Shown: piece after piece, positions 7,559-15,387 of the stretch | Layout: every line of letters begins with the position of its first letter | Position numbering within the stretch: the stretch's first letter is position 1 | From: SpSt-583 sp034434015 | GTDB lineage: Bacteria > Chloroflexota > Anaerolineae > Anaerolineales > UBA6663 | Direction of reading: 5' to 3' | DNA length: 25,512 nt | Assembly (NCBI GenBank): GCA_034434015.1 | Contig: DAOUAB010000210.1 | Location: 1-25,512, forward strand | Program-made: the position numbers and the translations under genes | The notes under the pieces: model-generated | Databases searched by the model: none | Told to the model about the DNA's origin: nothing | What the model saw: only the letters and a program-made list of their open reading frames with translations

Positions 7559-7590
7559 AAGAAGTCCCCGGAATGGGGATTTCTTGTTTC
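7559..7590 (+). terminator. terminator hairpin after tRNA-Lys
   Basis: AAGAAGTCCCC (7559-7569) pairs with GGGGATTTCTT (7575-7585), eleven pairs with one G-T, around a five-base loop. GTTTC follows. The U tract is short, but the place (five bases after the tRNA) and the stem strength fit a terminator. Confidence 0.75.
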
Positions 7591-7692
7591 CAGGCCGACT
7601 TTCACGCCACGGCCTGGGCCCGGCCGTGGTGAACGGGCAATGGGGCGTGATCAACGACGGCCGCGTGTGCGCGCGCGGCGCGGCGTCCGGGT

Positions 7693-7698
7693 TACAAT
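7693..7698 (+). promoter_or_regulatory. candidate -10 box for lhr
   Basis: TACAAT ends nine bases before the ATG at 7708. Transcription would start about two bases before or at the ATG, giving a leaderless mRNA. There is no SD and no clear -35. Confidence 0.45.
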
Positions 7699-7707
7699 GA
7701 ATCGTCT

Positions 7708-10700
7708 ATGGACCCGCTCGCCTCTTTTTCGCCCGCCGCCCGGACCTGGTTCCGCGAGACGTTCGGCCAGCCCACCCCGCCCCAGGCCGAGGGCTGGCCG
7801 GCCATCCAGCGCGGAGAGCACGCGCTCATCCTCGCCCCGACCGGCTCGGGGAAGACGCTGGCCGCCTTCCTGTGGGGCCTCGACGAACTCTACCGCGCCC
7901 GGTCGGCCGCGGGGGCTGCGCCCGACGCGAAGGCGCGCCCGGACGGGATCGGCCTGCTCTACGTCTCGCCGCTCAAGGCGCTCAACAACGACATCGAGCG
8001 CAACCTGCGCTTTCCGCTCGAAGGCCTGCGCGCGGCCGCCGCCCGGCGCGGCCAGCCCTGGCCGGAACTGCGCGTCGCCGTGCGCACCGGCGATACGCCG
8101 GCCAGCGCCCGGGCCCAGATGCTCAGGCGCCCGCCCGATATCCTGATCACCACCCCGGAATCGCTCTACCTGATGCTGACCAGCCCGCGCGCGCGGACGC
8201 TGTTCCGCACCGTGCGCGGCGTCATCGTGGACGAGATCCACACGCTGTGCGGCAACAAACGCGGCGCCCACCTGGCCCTCAGCCTGGAGCGGTTGACGCG
8301 CCTGGCCGAGGGGCCTGTCCAACGCATCGGCCTGTCGGCCACCGTCAGGCCGCTGGAGGAGGCCGCGCGGTTCCTGGGCGGCCAGGCGCACGGCCCGGCC
8401 GGGCTCGCGCCGCGCCCGGTGACCATCGTCGACGCCCACTATCGCAAAGCGCTCAAGCTGGAAGTGGTCACGGCCGTGGACGACTTCCGCGACCTGCCCG
8501 GCGACAGCGTCTGGCCGGCCGTCATCCCCCAGGTGCTGGACGATATCCGCCGCCACCGCACCACGCTCATCTTCGCCAACAACCGCCGCCTGGCCGAGCG
8601 CACGGCCGACCGCCTCAACGCGCAGCTCGCCGCCGAGCAATCCGAGGCGATCCCGCCCGGCAGCCCCGAGGCGCTGGCCCCCGGCGGCCAGATGCGCGAC
8701 CGGGGCATCTTCGCCATCGGCGCCGAGGGCCCCATCCGCGCGCACCACGGCAGCATGTCCAAAGAGGCGCGCCGCCAGATGGAGGAGGACCTCAAGGCCG
8801 GGCGCCTCCCGGCGCTGGTCGGCACGAGCTCGCTCGAGCTGGGCATCGACATCGGCGCCGTGGACCTGGTCGTCCAGCTCCAGTCGCCCAAGAGCGTGGC
8901 CCAGGGCCTGCAGCGCGTCGGCCGCTCCGGCCACCTGGTGGGCCAGACCAGCCACGGCCGCATCTACGCCACCTTCCGCGAAGACCTGATGGAGGCCGCC
9001 GCCATCACGCGCGGGATGCTGGACGGGGACGTCGAGCCGACCTACACGCCCGAGAACCCGCTGGACGTGCTGGCGCAGCAGATCGTGGCGATGGTGGCGA
9101 TGGAGCCCTGGCCGGTGCGCGACCTGTTCGACCTGGTCCGGCAGGCCTACCCGTACCGCAACCTGGCCCCGGACCAGTTCCAGGCCGTTCTGGAGATGCT
9201 CGCCGGGAAGTATTATCTCGACGCGCCCCAGGTCCGCGCTGTCGCCGCGCTCCGCCCGAAACTCGCCTGGGACCGCGTCAACGATCGTCTGGCGGCCCTG
9301 CCCGGCACCCGGATGCTGGCGATGAGCAACGTCGGCACCATCCCGGACACCGGCGCTTACGGCGTTTACCTGAGCGACGGCCAGACCCGGGTCGGCGAGC
9401 TGGATGAGGAGTTCGTGTTCGAGACGCGCGTGGGCGACGCCTTCCTGCTCGGCAGCAGCGTCTGGCGCGTGACCGAGATCAGGGACGACCGCCTGCTGGT
9501 GACGGAGGCGGCCGGCGCGACGCCGCGCATGCCCTTCTGGAACGGCGACTACCCGTATCGGCCTTACGAGCTGGGGGTCCGGATCGGCCAGTTCCGGCGC
9601 GAGATTGCCGGGCGGCTGGCCGGGGCCGCAGACACGGACGCGGCCGAGCAGTGGCTGCGGCGCGAGTACAGGCTCGACGAGCGCTCGGCCCGCAACCTGG
9701 TGGAGCACGTGCGGCGCCAGCTCGACGCGGTCGGCGTCCTCTCATCGGACCGGACCATCGTGGCCGAGACCTTCCAGGACGCCGTAGGCGACACGTGTCT
9801 GGTGGTCCACTCGCCCTTCGGCGGCCGCGTCAACGGGGCCTGGGCGCTGGCCCTGCAGGCCCGCCTGCGCGAACGCACCGGGGTCACGCCCGAGGCGCAG
9901 ACCAACGACGACGGCCTCATCTTCCGCTTCCCGGGCTCCGACCGGGAGCCGCCGGTGGACATCGTCCGGACGCTGACCCCGGACGAGGCGCGCCGCCTGA
10001 TCCTGCGCGAGCTGCCCGATTCGGCCGTCTTCGGCGCGCAGTTCCGCATGAACGCGGCGCGCGCGCTCCTGCTCCCCCGGCAGCGCGGGCAGAAGCGCAC
10101 GCCGTTCTGGCTCCAGCGGCTGAAGGCCAGGGACCTGCTCGCCCTGGCGCGCCGTTTTGACGACTTCCCGATCGTGGCCGAGACCACGCGCGACTGCCTG
10201 CGCGACGTCTTCGACCTGCCGCACCTGGAAGAGATCCTGGCGCGCATCCAGTCGGGCGAGATTGCGGTGGCCGCGATCCAGACGGCGACGCCCTCGCCGG
10301 TGGCCGCCAGCCTGCTGTACAACTTCGTCAGCGTCTTCATGTACGAGTGGGACGCGCCCAAGGCCGAGCGTCAGTTGCGGGCGCTCGCGCTCCCGCCCGC
10401 GGCGGACCTCGGCGGCGACGCCGGCGACTGGAGCCGGCGGTTGAGGCCGGAGGCCGTGGCCGAGGTCGTGCAGCGGGCCGGCCACCTCGCCGCCGGCCAC
10501 CAGGCGCGCACGGTCGAGGAGCTGGCCCTGCTGCTCCGCGAGCTGGGCGATCTGACCACCGCCGAGGTCGTCGCGCGCTGCGCGGGCGACGGCGCCGCCT
10601 GGCTGGGCGAACTGGCCGGCGCGGGCCGCGCGGTCGAGATCACCCTCGGCGGGGAAAAGCGCTGGGTGGCGGCTGAACTCGCCGGGATTTATCAGGCGGC

Positions 10701-12297
10701 CGGCCAGGCCCCCGGCCCCGAAGCCGCCGACGTCCTGCGCCGCTTCCTGCGCGCGGCGGGCCCGGTGACCCGCGCCGCGATCCAGGCCCGCTACCCGTTC
10801 CCGGCCGCCTGGCTGGACGAGACCCTGGCGCAGTGGGTGGCCGCCCGTGAGCTGGCGCGCGGCCGGTTCAGCGTCGCGGTCGGCGACGAGTATTGCGACG
10901 CGCGCCTGCTCGAGCAGATGCAGCGCCGCACGCTGGCGCGCCTGCGCCAGGAGGTCCAGCCGGTCTCGCTGGCGGCCTACGCCGCTTTTCTCGCGCGCTG
11001 GCAGCACGTCCACCCCGCCCAGCGCCTCCACGGCCCGGATGGTCTGCGCCGCATCCTGGAGCAATTGCGCGGGCTGGCCCTGCCCATCTCAATCTGGGAG
11101 CGCGAGGTCCTGCCCGGCCGGCTGGCGCGCTATGACCCGGCCGACCTGGACGCGCTGGGCCAGGCCGGCGAACTCGTCTGGGCGGGCGCGCCGGCAATGA
11201 CCACCTCTACGGATGAGGGGACCCGGAGCGGACGCGACCCGCGCCGGCTGCGGGTGCGCCTGTTCTTCCGGGGCGAAGGCGCGCTGTTCCTGGAGCCGCC
11301 GGCGGTGGAGGGGTTGAGCGCCCCCGCGCAGGCCGTGTATGACTTCCTGAAATCCGAGGGCGCCTCCTTTACGGCAGACCTCGAGGCCGGACTGGCGCTC
11401 AACCCCGCTGAACTGGGTCACGCGCTAAGCGAACTGATAGCCGCCGGCCTGATCACGAACGACTCTTTTGAGACGCTGCGCCAGGCTGCAGCGGCGGGGC
11501 CGGAGGCTGACCGCGAACGCCGGCCGTTGAGCCCGCTCGAAGAGGAACTGGCGGCCCGGCTCGGCGCCCGGCTGCTCACACCCGGCCGCTACCGCCAGGC
11601 CCGGCAGCAGGTGTCGCGCCGGCTGCGCTCCACGGCGCCGACAGCCTCAGCCAGCGCAGGCGGGCGCTGGGCGCTGTTGCAGCGCGCCCGCGTGCTGGGC
11701 CCCGCCCTTTCGGACGAGGGCCGGGCCGAGGGGCTAGCGCGCGTGCTGCTTGCGCGCCATGGGATCGTGACCCGTGACTGCCTGGAGCGTGAGGCCGGAG
11801 ACTGGGATTGGGCGCGTCTTTATCAGGTGTTACAGCGGCTGGAGATGCGCGGCGAGGTGCGGCGCGGCTACTTTGTCGCCGGGCTGCCGGGGGCGCAGTT
11901 TGCGCTGCCGGAGGCGGTGGAGAAGCTGCGCGAGCCGCCCGACGACGCCGTCGTCGTGTTGAGCGCCATGGACCCGGCCTGCGTCCTGGGCGGCGCCGCG
12001 GGGGCCGGCCTGAGCCTGGCGCGCGTGCCCTCGACGCATGTCGCGCTCGTGCGCGGTCAACTGGCGGCGGCCTTTGAAGACAACGGCCGGCGCGTGGCCA
12101 TCGCTTCCGGCACTGGGCCGGACGTCGTCGAGCGCGCGGTCCGGGCCTATCTCGCCCGTCCGCACGCCCCCGGCCGGATCGTCGTCACGGAATGGGACGG
12201 CGCGCGCGTGTCCCGGAGCGCGGGAGAGGCCGTGCTGAAGGCGCTCGGCTTCCAGACCACGCCGTCCGGGATGGAATGGTACCGGCCGGCCCCGTGA
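7708..12297 (+). CDS. lhr: Lhr-type large ATP-dependent helicase
   Basis: A 1529-residue superfamily 2 helicase, close to the length of the full Lhr type (about 1500) and not the short Lhr-core type. Motif I APTGSGKT is at 43-50, motif II DEIH at 175-178, motif III SAT at 210-212, motif V GTSSLELGID at 372-381 and motif VI QRVGRSGH at 402-409. The Lhr winged-helix and beta-barrel core follows to about residue 860. A long C-terminal region then resembles the extra winged-helix domain of full-length Lhr. The family translocates 3'-5' on single-stranded DNA and unwinds RNA:DNA hybrids in repair. No internal stop or frameshift is seen. It stands alone between the tRNA and a hairpin. A minus-strand ORF of 685 codons lies opposite its 5' half and is a shadow. 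Confidence 0.95.
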   Translation: MDPLASFSPAARTWFRETFGQPTPPQAEGWPAIQRGEHALILAPTGSGKTLAAFLWGLDELYRARSAAGAAPDAKARPDGIGLLYVSPLKALNNDIERNLRFPLEGLRAAAARRGQPWPELRVAVRTGDTPASARAQMLRRPPDILITTPESLYLMLTSPRARTLFRTVRGVIVDEIHTLCGNKRGAHLALSLERLTRLAEGPVQRIGLSATVRPLEEAARFLGGQAHGPAGLAPRPVTIVDAHYRKALKLEVVTAVDDFRDLPGDSVWPAVIPQVLDDIRRHRTTLIFANNRRLAERTADRLNAQLAAEQSEAIPPGSPEALAPGGQMRDRGIFAIGAEGPIRAHHGSMSKEARRQMEEDLKAGRLPALVGTSSLELGIDIGAVDLVVQLQSPKSVAQGLQRVGRSGHLVGQTSHGRIYATFREDLMEAAAITRGMLDGDVEPTYTPENPLDVLAQQIVAMVAMEPWPVRDLFDLVRQAYPYRNLAPDQFQAVLEMLAGKYYLDAPQVRAVAALRPKLAWDRVNDRLAALPGTRMLAMSNVGTIPDTGAYGVYLSDGQTRVGELDEEFVFETRVGDAFLLGSSVWRVTEIRDDRLLVTEAAGATPRMPFWNGDYPYRPYELGVRIGQFRREIAGRLAGAADTDAAEQWLRREYRLDERSARNLVEHVRRQLDAVGVLSSDRTIVAETFQDAVGDTCLVVHSPFGGRVNGAWALALQARLRERTGVTPEAQTNDDGLIFRFPGSDREPPVDIVRTLTPDEARRLILRELPDSAVFGAQFRMNAARALLLPRQRGQKRTPFWLQRLKARDLLALARRFDDFPIVAETTRDCLRDVFDLPHLEEILARIQSGEIAVAAIQTATPSPVAASLLYNFVSVFMYEWDAPKAERQLRALALPPAADLGGDAGDWSRRLRPEAVAEVVQRAGHLAAGHQARTVEELALLLRELGDLTTAEVVARCAGDGAAWLGELAGAGRAVEITLGGEKRWVAAELAGIYQAAGQAPGPEAADVLRRFLRAAGPVTRAAIQARYPFPAAWLDETLAQWVAARELARGRFSVAVGDEYCDARLLEQMQRRTLARLRQEVQPVSLAAYAAFLARWQHVHPAQRLHGPDGLRRILEQLRGLALPISIWEREVLPGRLARYDPADLDALGQAGELVWAGAPAMTTSTDEGTRSGRDPRRLRVRLFFRGEGALFLEPPAVEGLSAPAQAVYDFLKSEGASFTADLEAGLALNPAELGHALSELIAAGLITNDSFETLRQAAAAGPEADRERRPLSPLEEELAARLGARLLTPGRYRQARQQVSRRLRSTAPTASASAGGRWALLQRARVLGPALSDEGRAEGLARVLLARHGIVTRDCLEREAGDWDWARLYQVLQRLEMRGEVRRGYFVAGLPGAQFALPEAVEKLREPPDDAVVVLSAMDPACVLGGAAGAGLSLARVPSTHVALVRGQLAAAFEDNGRRVAIASGTGPDVVERAVRAYLARPHAPGRIVVTEWDGARVSRSAGEAVLKALGFQTTPSGMEWYRPAP

Positions 12298-12298
12298 G

Positions 12299-12327
12299 GC
12301 CCGCCGCAGGGGTGCCTTCGGGCTTTT
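12299..12327 (+). terminator. possible terminator of lhr
   Basis: GCCCG (12299-12303) and CGGGC (12319-12323) pair around a 15-base loop and are followed by TTTT, starting two bases after the lhr stop. The stem is short, so confidence is modest. Confidence 0.4.
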
Positions 12328-12363
12328 GGCTGACCCGTCCGGCTGTCAGACACCCATCACCAA

Positions 12364-12449
12364 CGTCATGCCGGCGAGAGCCGGCCTCCCGGAGCAGAAG
12401 CGCGCAGAAGAGCGGGAGCTTCTGGGCCCCGGCCTTCGCCGGGGCGACG
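12364..12449. repeat. palindromic intergenic repeat, MITE-like
   Basis: The 86-base unit opens CGTCATGCCGGCGAGAGCCG and closes with GGCCTTCGCCGGGGCGACG. The reverse complement of the end aligns with the opening at most positions. A second inner pair, CAGAAGC and GCTTCTG, lets the whole unit fold as one long hairpin. The layout is like the common 'CGTCATtCCCGCGAAAGCGGG...' dispersed elements of many bacterial genomes. Only one copy is in this window. Confidence 0.6.
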
Positions 12450-12524
12450 GCGGAAATGGTTGCGCCCAGGCGCGGCGGCCTGGAGATTGACCACCAGCGG
12501 CGAAGGCACCCGCCGCAGGCGGCC

Positions 12525-12907
12525 CTATACCTTCAGAACAAGCGGCAGTATCGGCCGCACATCCAGCCGCCGGCCCTGCCGGCCGCCATCCAGGGTCAGG
12601 GTCATCAGCGGCTCCGGGCCAGTCTCAATCGTCACCAGGCCCGCGTCGTTGAGCAGGCGGGCCTTGTCCGAGAGCGCGCCGCCCGTTACGGCGATGTGGA
12701 CGCCGGTCAGGGTCTTCACGCCGAGCGGGTGCGCGGGTTCGGGGAGATTGCCCCGGAAAGTGCTGTACCACAAGGGCCAGGGGTCGCCGGATCGCCGTGC
12801 CGGGTCACGCCTGCCCGGCGCTGCAGGCCAAGCGCCTCCAGGGCCGCGGCCTCCGGCGCATCCACTCTCGTGAAGATTGCGAGGTGGTCTAACTCAAATG
12901 GGGCCAT
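12525..12907 (-). pseudogene. decayed glyoxalase-like (VOC) gene
   Basis: Two pieces of one VOC-family protein sit in different frames. The 5' piece starts MAPFELDHLAIFTRVDAPEA and runs through a GL..R..VTRHG stretch, the usual first strand and helix of glyoxalase-like proteins. From about 12795 the sense continues in the next frame with WPLWYSTFRGNLPEPAHPLG, then GVKTLTGVHI, a leucine-rich helix and a GGRQGRRLDVRPILPLVL end, as in the C-terminal half of such proteins. Together they give about 120 residues where intact relatives of this type have roughly 200, so the middle was deleted and the frame lost. The 5' frame stops at 12716. No metal-binding set survives. It is downstream of the SnoaL/SRPBCC group on the same strand. 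Confidence 0.7.
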
Positions 12908-12991
12908 GGCGGTCGTCATGCGGCCCTCCACCGCTAGCGGCTGATGCGGCGGCCCGTGTCCTGAAAACCCAGCTTGAGACCGGGAACCACA

Positions 12992-13023
12992 CGTCCCTGC
13001 GGGCGCCTCCTCAGGCAGGGACG
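12992..13023 (-). terminator. inverted repeat at the 3' end of the helical-protein gene
   Basis: CGTCCCTGC (12992-13000) and GCAGGGACG (13015-13023) pair perfectly over nine bases. The stop codon of the gene ending at 13011 lies in the loop. No U run follows on the minus strand, so termination is only suggested. Confidence 0.35.
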
Positions 13024-13598
13024 ACTTCGGCGCGGCGCGCCAGGGCGCGGGCGAGCGAGAAATAACATTGGCGCAAGTGCTCTTCGAGCCGGCGCCAATC
13101 GCCGGCCGGATCAGCCGACGTCCCGCCCGTGATCGCGTCCACGGTGTTGTTGGCCCGCACGCGCCACTCGGCCGACTCGCGCGCCTGCTCCGGCGGCAGG
13201 CCGAACAGCTCGGCGTGGAGGTCGGTCAGGGCCTCGACAAATTCCGCCTTGTCGGCCTGGCCGGTCATGGACAGCCGGCGGTGGACGTCCCAGTAGCGGA
13301 CCTCGAGCTGCGCGGCGCGGGCCGGGTCAAAACGCAGGCCCGAGTGACGGCGCGCGATCCGGTAGTAGCGCTCCAGGTGCCGCCGGACGAGGCCCAGATC
13401 GTGGTGGAGCGGCGCCCAGGCGGCTGAGGCCCGGACGATGTGATAGGCCGCCAGCCAGGAGATCGGGAGCGGGATGCGGAACTGGGCCTCGCTCAACGAG
13501 ACGATCAGGCCCAGGAGCCGGGGCCAGTCCCGGTCATAGTAGGCGCGCCAGCCGGCGGCTTCCGCCGCCGCCACGCGGTCAGGATTGAAGATGAACAT
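13011..13598 (-). CDS. helical protein of unknown function
   Basis: A 195-residue soluble protein, probably all alpha. It starts MFIFNPDRVAAAEAAGWRAYY and continues with D-W-P-R-L, a FRIPLPISW motif and AAYHIVRASAAWAP. A second half has repeated arginine-rich helices (RRHLERYYRIARRH) and ends near YFSLARALARR. There is no signal peptide and no membrane helix. I recall similar conserved hypothetical proteins in Chloroflexota and actinomycetes, but none with a known function, so none is assigned. It is 30 bases downstream of the NTF2-like gene on the same strand. The ATG at 13598 has only a weak SD (GGCGAAG, far upstream). Confidence 0.75.
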   Translation of the reverse strand: MFIFNPDRVAAAEAAGWRAYYDRDWPRLLGLIVSLSEAQFRIPLPISWLAAYHIVRASAAWAPLHHDLGLVRRHLERYYRIARRHSGLRFDPARAAQLEVRYWDVHRRLSMTGQADKAEFVEALTDLHAELFGLPPEQARESAEWRVRANNTVDAITGGTSADPAGDWRRLEEHLRQCYFSLARALARRAEVVPA

Positions 13599-13628
13599 CG
13601 TTTTGATGAGCTTCGCCAGCCGGACGCC

Positions 13629-14072
13629 TCAGGCGGCGTCCGGCGCCGGGGCGCAGCGCAAAATCTCATCCAGGATGGCGTCGAAATCCGGTCCCTGGAC
13701 CTGGACGGTCTCGGTGTAGATGCGCGCCCAGGCGATCTGGTCTGCCTCCAGGCCGAAGATCATCACGCCCCCGGCCGTGAAGGCGCCGCCGCCCAGCGGG
13801 CTGCCGGTCCAGCGCCATTCGGTCCAGACGACGTCGCCGGCCGCCGCGCAGCCCAGGAGCTCGGCCTGAAAATCCGGGACGGCTTCCAGGAGCATGCCCC
13901 AGCAACGCGCCAGGCCCTCCCGGCCCCGGAAGGCGCGGTCCGGGTGCAGGGGCTGCCGGCTCTCGTAGTTGGGGTGGAAGCAGGCCTGAAGTGCGGCCAG
14001 ATCCCGGGCATTCCAGGCGGCCCGCAGGCGCGCGATCACGGGCGGCGGTTCGGGGGAGACCGGCCCGGTCAT
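13629..14072 (-). CDS. SnoaL/NTF2-like protein
   Basis: A 147-residue protein with the NTF2-fold pattern: an N-terminal helix (VIARLRAAWNARDLAALQACF), then a strand with HPNYESRQPL, the 'FRGREGLARCW' turn, 'AVPDFQAELLG' and a strand pair with WTEWRWTG, ending in 'FGLEADQIAWARIYTETV'. Relatives are small cyclases, isomerases or ligand-binding proteins. The catalytic Asp-His pair of SnoaL itself cannot be assigned with certainty. The ATG at 14072 overlaps the last base of the SRPBCC stop (TGATG), so translation is coupled. A much longer reading in the same frame (to 14573) is an artefact of GC-rich DNA opposite the SRPBCC gene. Confidence 0.85.
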   Translation of the reverse strand: MTGPVSPEPPPVIARLRAAWNARDLAALQACFHPNYESRQPLHPDRAFRGREGLARCWGMLLEAVPDFQAELLGCAAAGDVVWTEWRWTGSPLGGGAFTAGGVMIFGLEADQIAWARIYTETVQVQGPDFDAILDEILRCAPAPDAA

Positions 14073-14674
14073 CACAGCGAACCCGCCTGCGCCCGGCTCG
14101 CCGCCCGCGACCGGATGCTGTCCCAGGCCTGCCCGCGCCGCACAAGCCAGGCGAACGTCGGGCCGGGAGGCGCCGGCAGGCGCGCACGCTCGGCGACGGT
14201 GCGCGCCCCGCGGCGGGCCAGCTCCAGTTTCAGGCTGCGCTCGCCCTGGCGCATGGCCCAGTGGTGGTTGGCGGCAAAGAGAGGCTTGAGCAGAAAGGAA
14301 AAGTAGCGGAAGAGGGGTTTGTCGCCGCGAACACGCCAATCGTACGTGATCTCCACCCAGTCGCCGTCCTGGGCGAAGGTCCACACGCCGCGGCCGGTCA
14401 GGTCGCCCCAGGCTTCCAGTGTAAAACCGTGCGGGCTGTGCGCCTCGACCACCTGGAACTGCCAGTGCAACGTGTAAGGCAGCCAGCCCTTGGTGTACAG
14501 GCTGACCACCTTGCCCAGACCGTCCGGGCCGCCGGCCTCCAGCTCGCGCACGTCGAGATAAACGGACGGCCACCAGCGCGGCAAATCGCGGGCCTGACCC
14601 AGAACCGCCGCGACCTCGTCGAGCGTGGCGCGCACGCGCCAGTGAGTGACGAACTGATAGTCGTTGCTGGCCAT
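14072..14674 (-). CDS. SRPBCC (START-like) family protein
   Basis: A 200-residue protein of the SRPBCC/polyketide-cyclase-like fold. It begins MASNDYQFVTHWRVRATLDE, the typical 'f....i.ap...Vw..l.d...wp.W.p' opening, with DLPRWWPSVY at 42-51. A G-K-V turn, a strand with LPYTLHWQFQVVE, and a late helix with RYFSFLLKPLFAANHHWAM follow. The fold forms a deep hydrophobic pocket for lipids or aromatic molecules, and the ligand is unknown. The ATG at 14674 has a strong GGAGGGAG sequence ahead. Upstream in-frame residues are low-complexity and not real. It lies between the 32-codon ORF and the NTF2-like gene, and the TGATG overlap suggests that the last two are made together. Confidence 0.88.
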   Translation of the reverse strand: MASNDYQFVTHWRVRATLDEVAAVLGQARDLPRWWPSVYLDVRELEAGGPDGLGKVVSLYTKGWLPYTLHWQFQVVEAHSPHGFTLEAWGDLTGRGVWTFAQDGDWVEITYDWRVRGDKPLFRYFSFLLKPLFAANHHWAMRQGERSLKLELARRGARTVAERARLPAPPGPTFAWLVRRGQAWDSIRSRAASRAQAGSL

Positions 14675-14697
14675 GGACGGCTCCCTCCGCTGATCAC

Positions 14698-14796
14698 TCA
14701 CCGCAAAAGGTCGGTGAGGTAACGCCACATCGCGATCAGGTAGCTCAACCACAGGGCCGGGCGGCGGCGAGGGGGGACGTGATCCGAGCGCAGCAT
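14698..14796 (-). CDS. 32-residue small protein with hydrophobic helix
   Basis: A short ORF encoding MLRSDHVPPRRRP followed by ALWLSYLIAMWRYLTDLLR. It has a basic N-terminal half and a Trp/Leu/Tyr-rich, probably membrane-binding, helix in the second half. Support for translation is positional. GGAG lies six bases before the ATG, the ORF exactly fills the gap between the upstream SnoaL-like stop (14821) and the SRPBCC SD (about 14685), and it is on the same strand. No known small-protein family is recognised. Chance ORFs of this size are common in GC-rich DNA, so this remains a candidate. Confidence 0.5.
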   Translation of the reverse strand: MLRSDHVPPRRRPALWLSYLIAMWRYLTDLLR

Positions 14797-14820
14797 GGCG
14801 TCTCCGTCTCGGCGGCGGCC

Positions 14821-15288
14821 TCAGAGTTCCGGCAGCAGGCCCAGGCCGCGCAGCAGGCCCGCCAGGTCCCACATCCGGGAACTGCGCCGGATGAGGCCGC
14901 CTTCGATTGTCAGGGCCGTGGTCCCCCGGACGGCGACGACCCGGCCGGTGGGCGGGATACGCATAAACGTGCCCCGGTGCGTGCCGCGCCAGGTCCAGAG
15001 CAAAACGGCGCGGTCGCCCTGCACGATCAGATCGTCCAGTTCAACCTCAAGATCAGGGAAAGCCCGAAAGTAGTAGGCCGTGATCCGGCGGATACCGCCG
15101 GGGCCGCGCTGCGGCTGGGGCTGGGCAATGTCGTCGCCCTCGAAGTCCGGCGCGTAGAAAGCCGCGATACGCTCGGGCGCGTGGTCGTTCCAGGCCGCGA
15201 TCAGGTCCGCCGCCAGCTGCGGGGTTGGCCTGGCGGTCGCGCCGTCCGTCCGGAGGGAGCGCGAGGTGAAAGAGCGGCTGTCGTACAT
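14821..15288 (-). CDS. SnoaL-like polyketide cyclase family protein
   Basis: A 155-residue protein of the SnoaL-like ester-cyclase group. The order of features fits: helix LAADLIAAWNDHAPERIAAFY, a strand with APDFEGDDIAQ, a turn with GPGGIRRITAYYFRAFPDLE, then 'VELDDLIVQGDRAVLLWTWRGTHRG', the most conserved part of the group. The 'FRAFPDLE' element followed by 'W...GTH.G' is characteristic. Substrate is unknown. The ATG at 15288 gives a sensible start; an in-frame start at 15336 adds 16 unrelated residues. Neither has a convincing SD. It is about 100 bases downstream of the CapA-like gene and leads the SnoaL / small ORF / SRPBCC / NTF2 run. Confidence 0.82.
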   Translation of the reverse strand: MYDSRSFTSRSLRTDGATARPTPQLAADLIAAWNDHAPERIAAFYAPDFEGDDIAQPQPQRGPGGIRRITAYYFRAFPDLEVELDDLIVQGDRAVLLWTWRGTHRGTFMRIPPTGRVVAVRGTTALTIEGGLIRRSSRMWDLAGLLRGLGLLPEL

Positions 15289-15387
15289 GACAGCCCCAGT
15301 ATGCGCCGAGGGCGGGCTGCCTTCCAGACCATTCACTGCTCATTTTTTGCTCACCGGGCCGGGCGAAATGCGAGCCGGGAAACTGCG

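Noticed and set aside
7872..9407. A 511-codon plus-strand frame inside lhr
   Set aside because: It is rich in Arg, Pro and Ala with no motif, and lies in a shifted frame of the helicase gene.
7651..9708. A 685-codon open frame on the minus strand opposite lhr
   Set aside because: It is antisense to conserved helicase motifs and its translation has no recognisable domain; GC-rich codon use keeps such frames open.
14075..14573. A long N-terminal extension of the NTF2-like protein
   Set aside because: The extension overlaps the SRPBCC gene entirely and is low-complexity; the ATG at 14072 fits the fold and the TGATG coupling.
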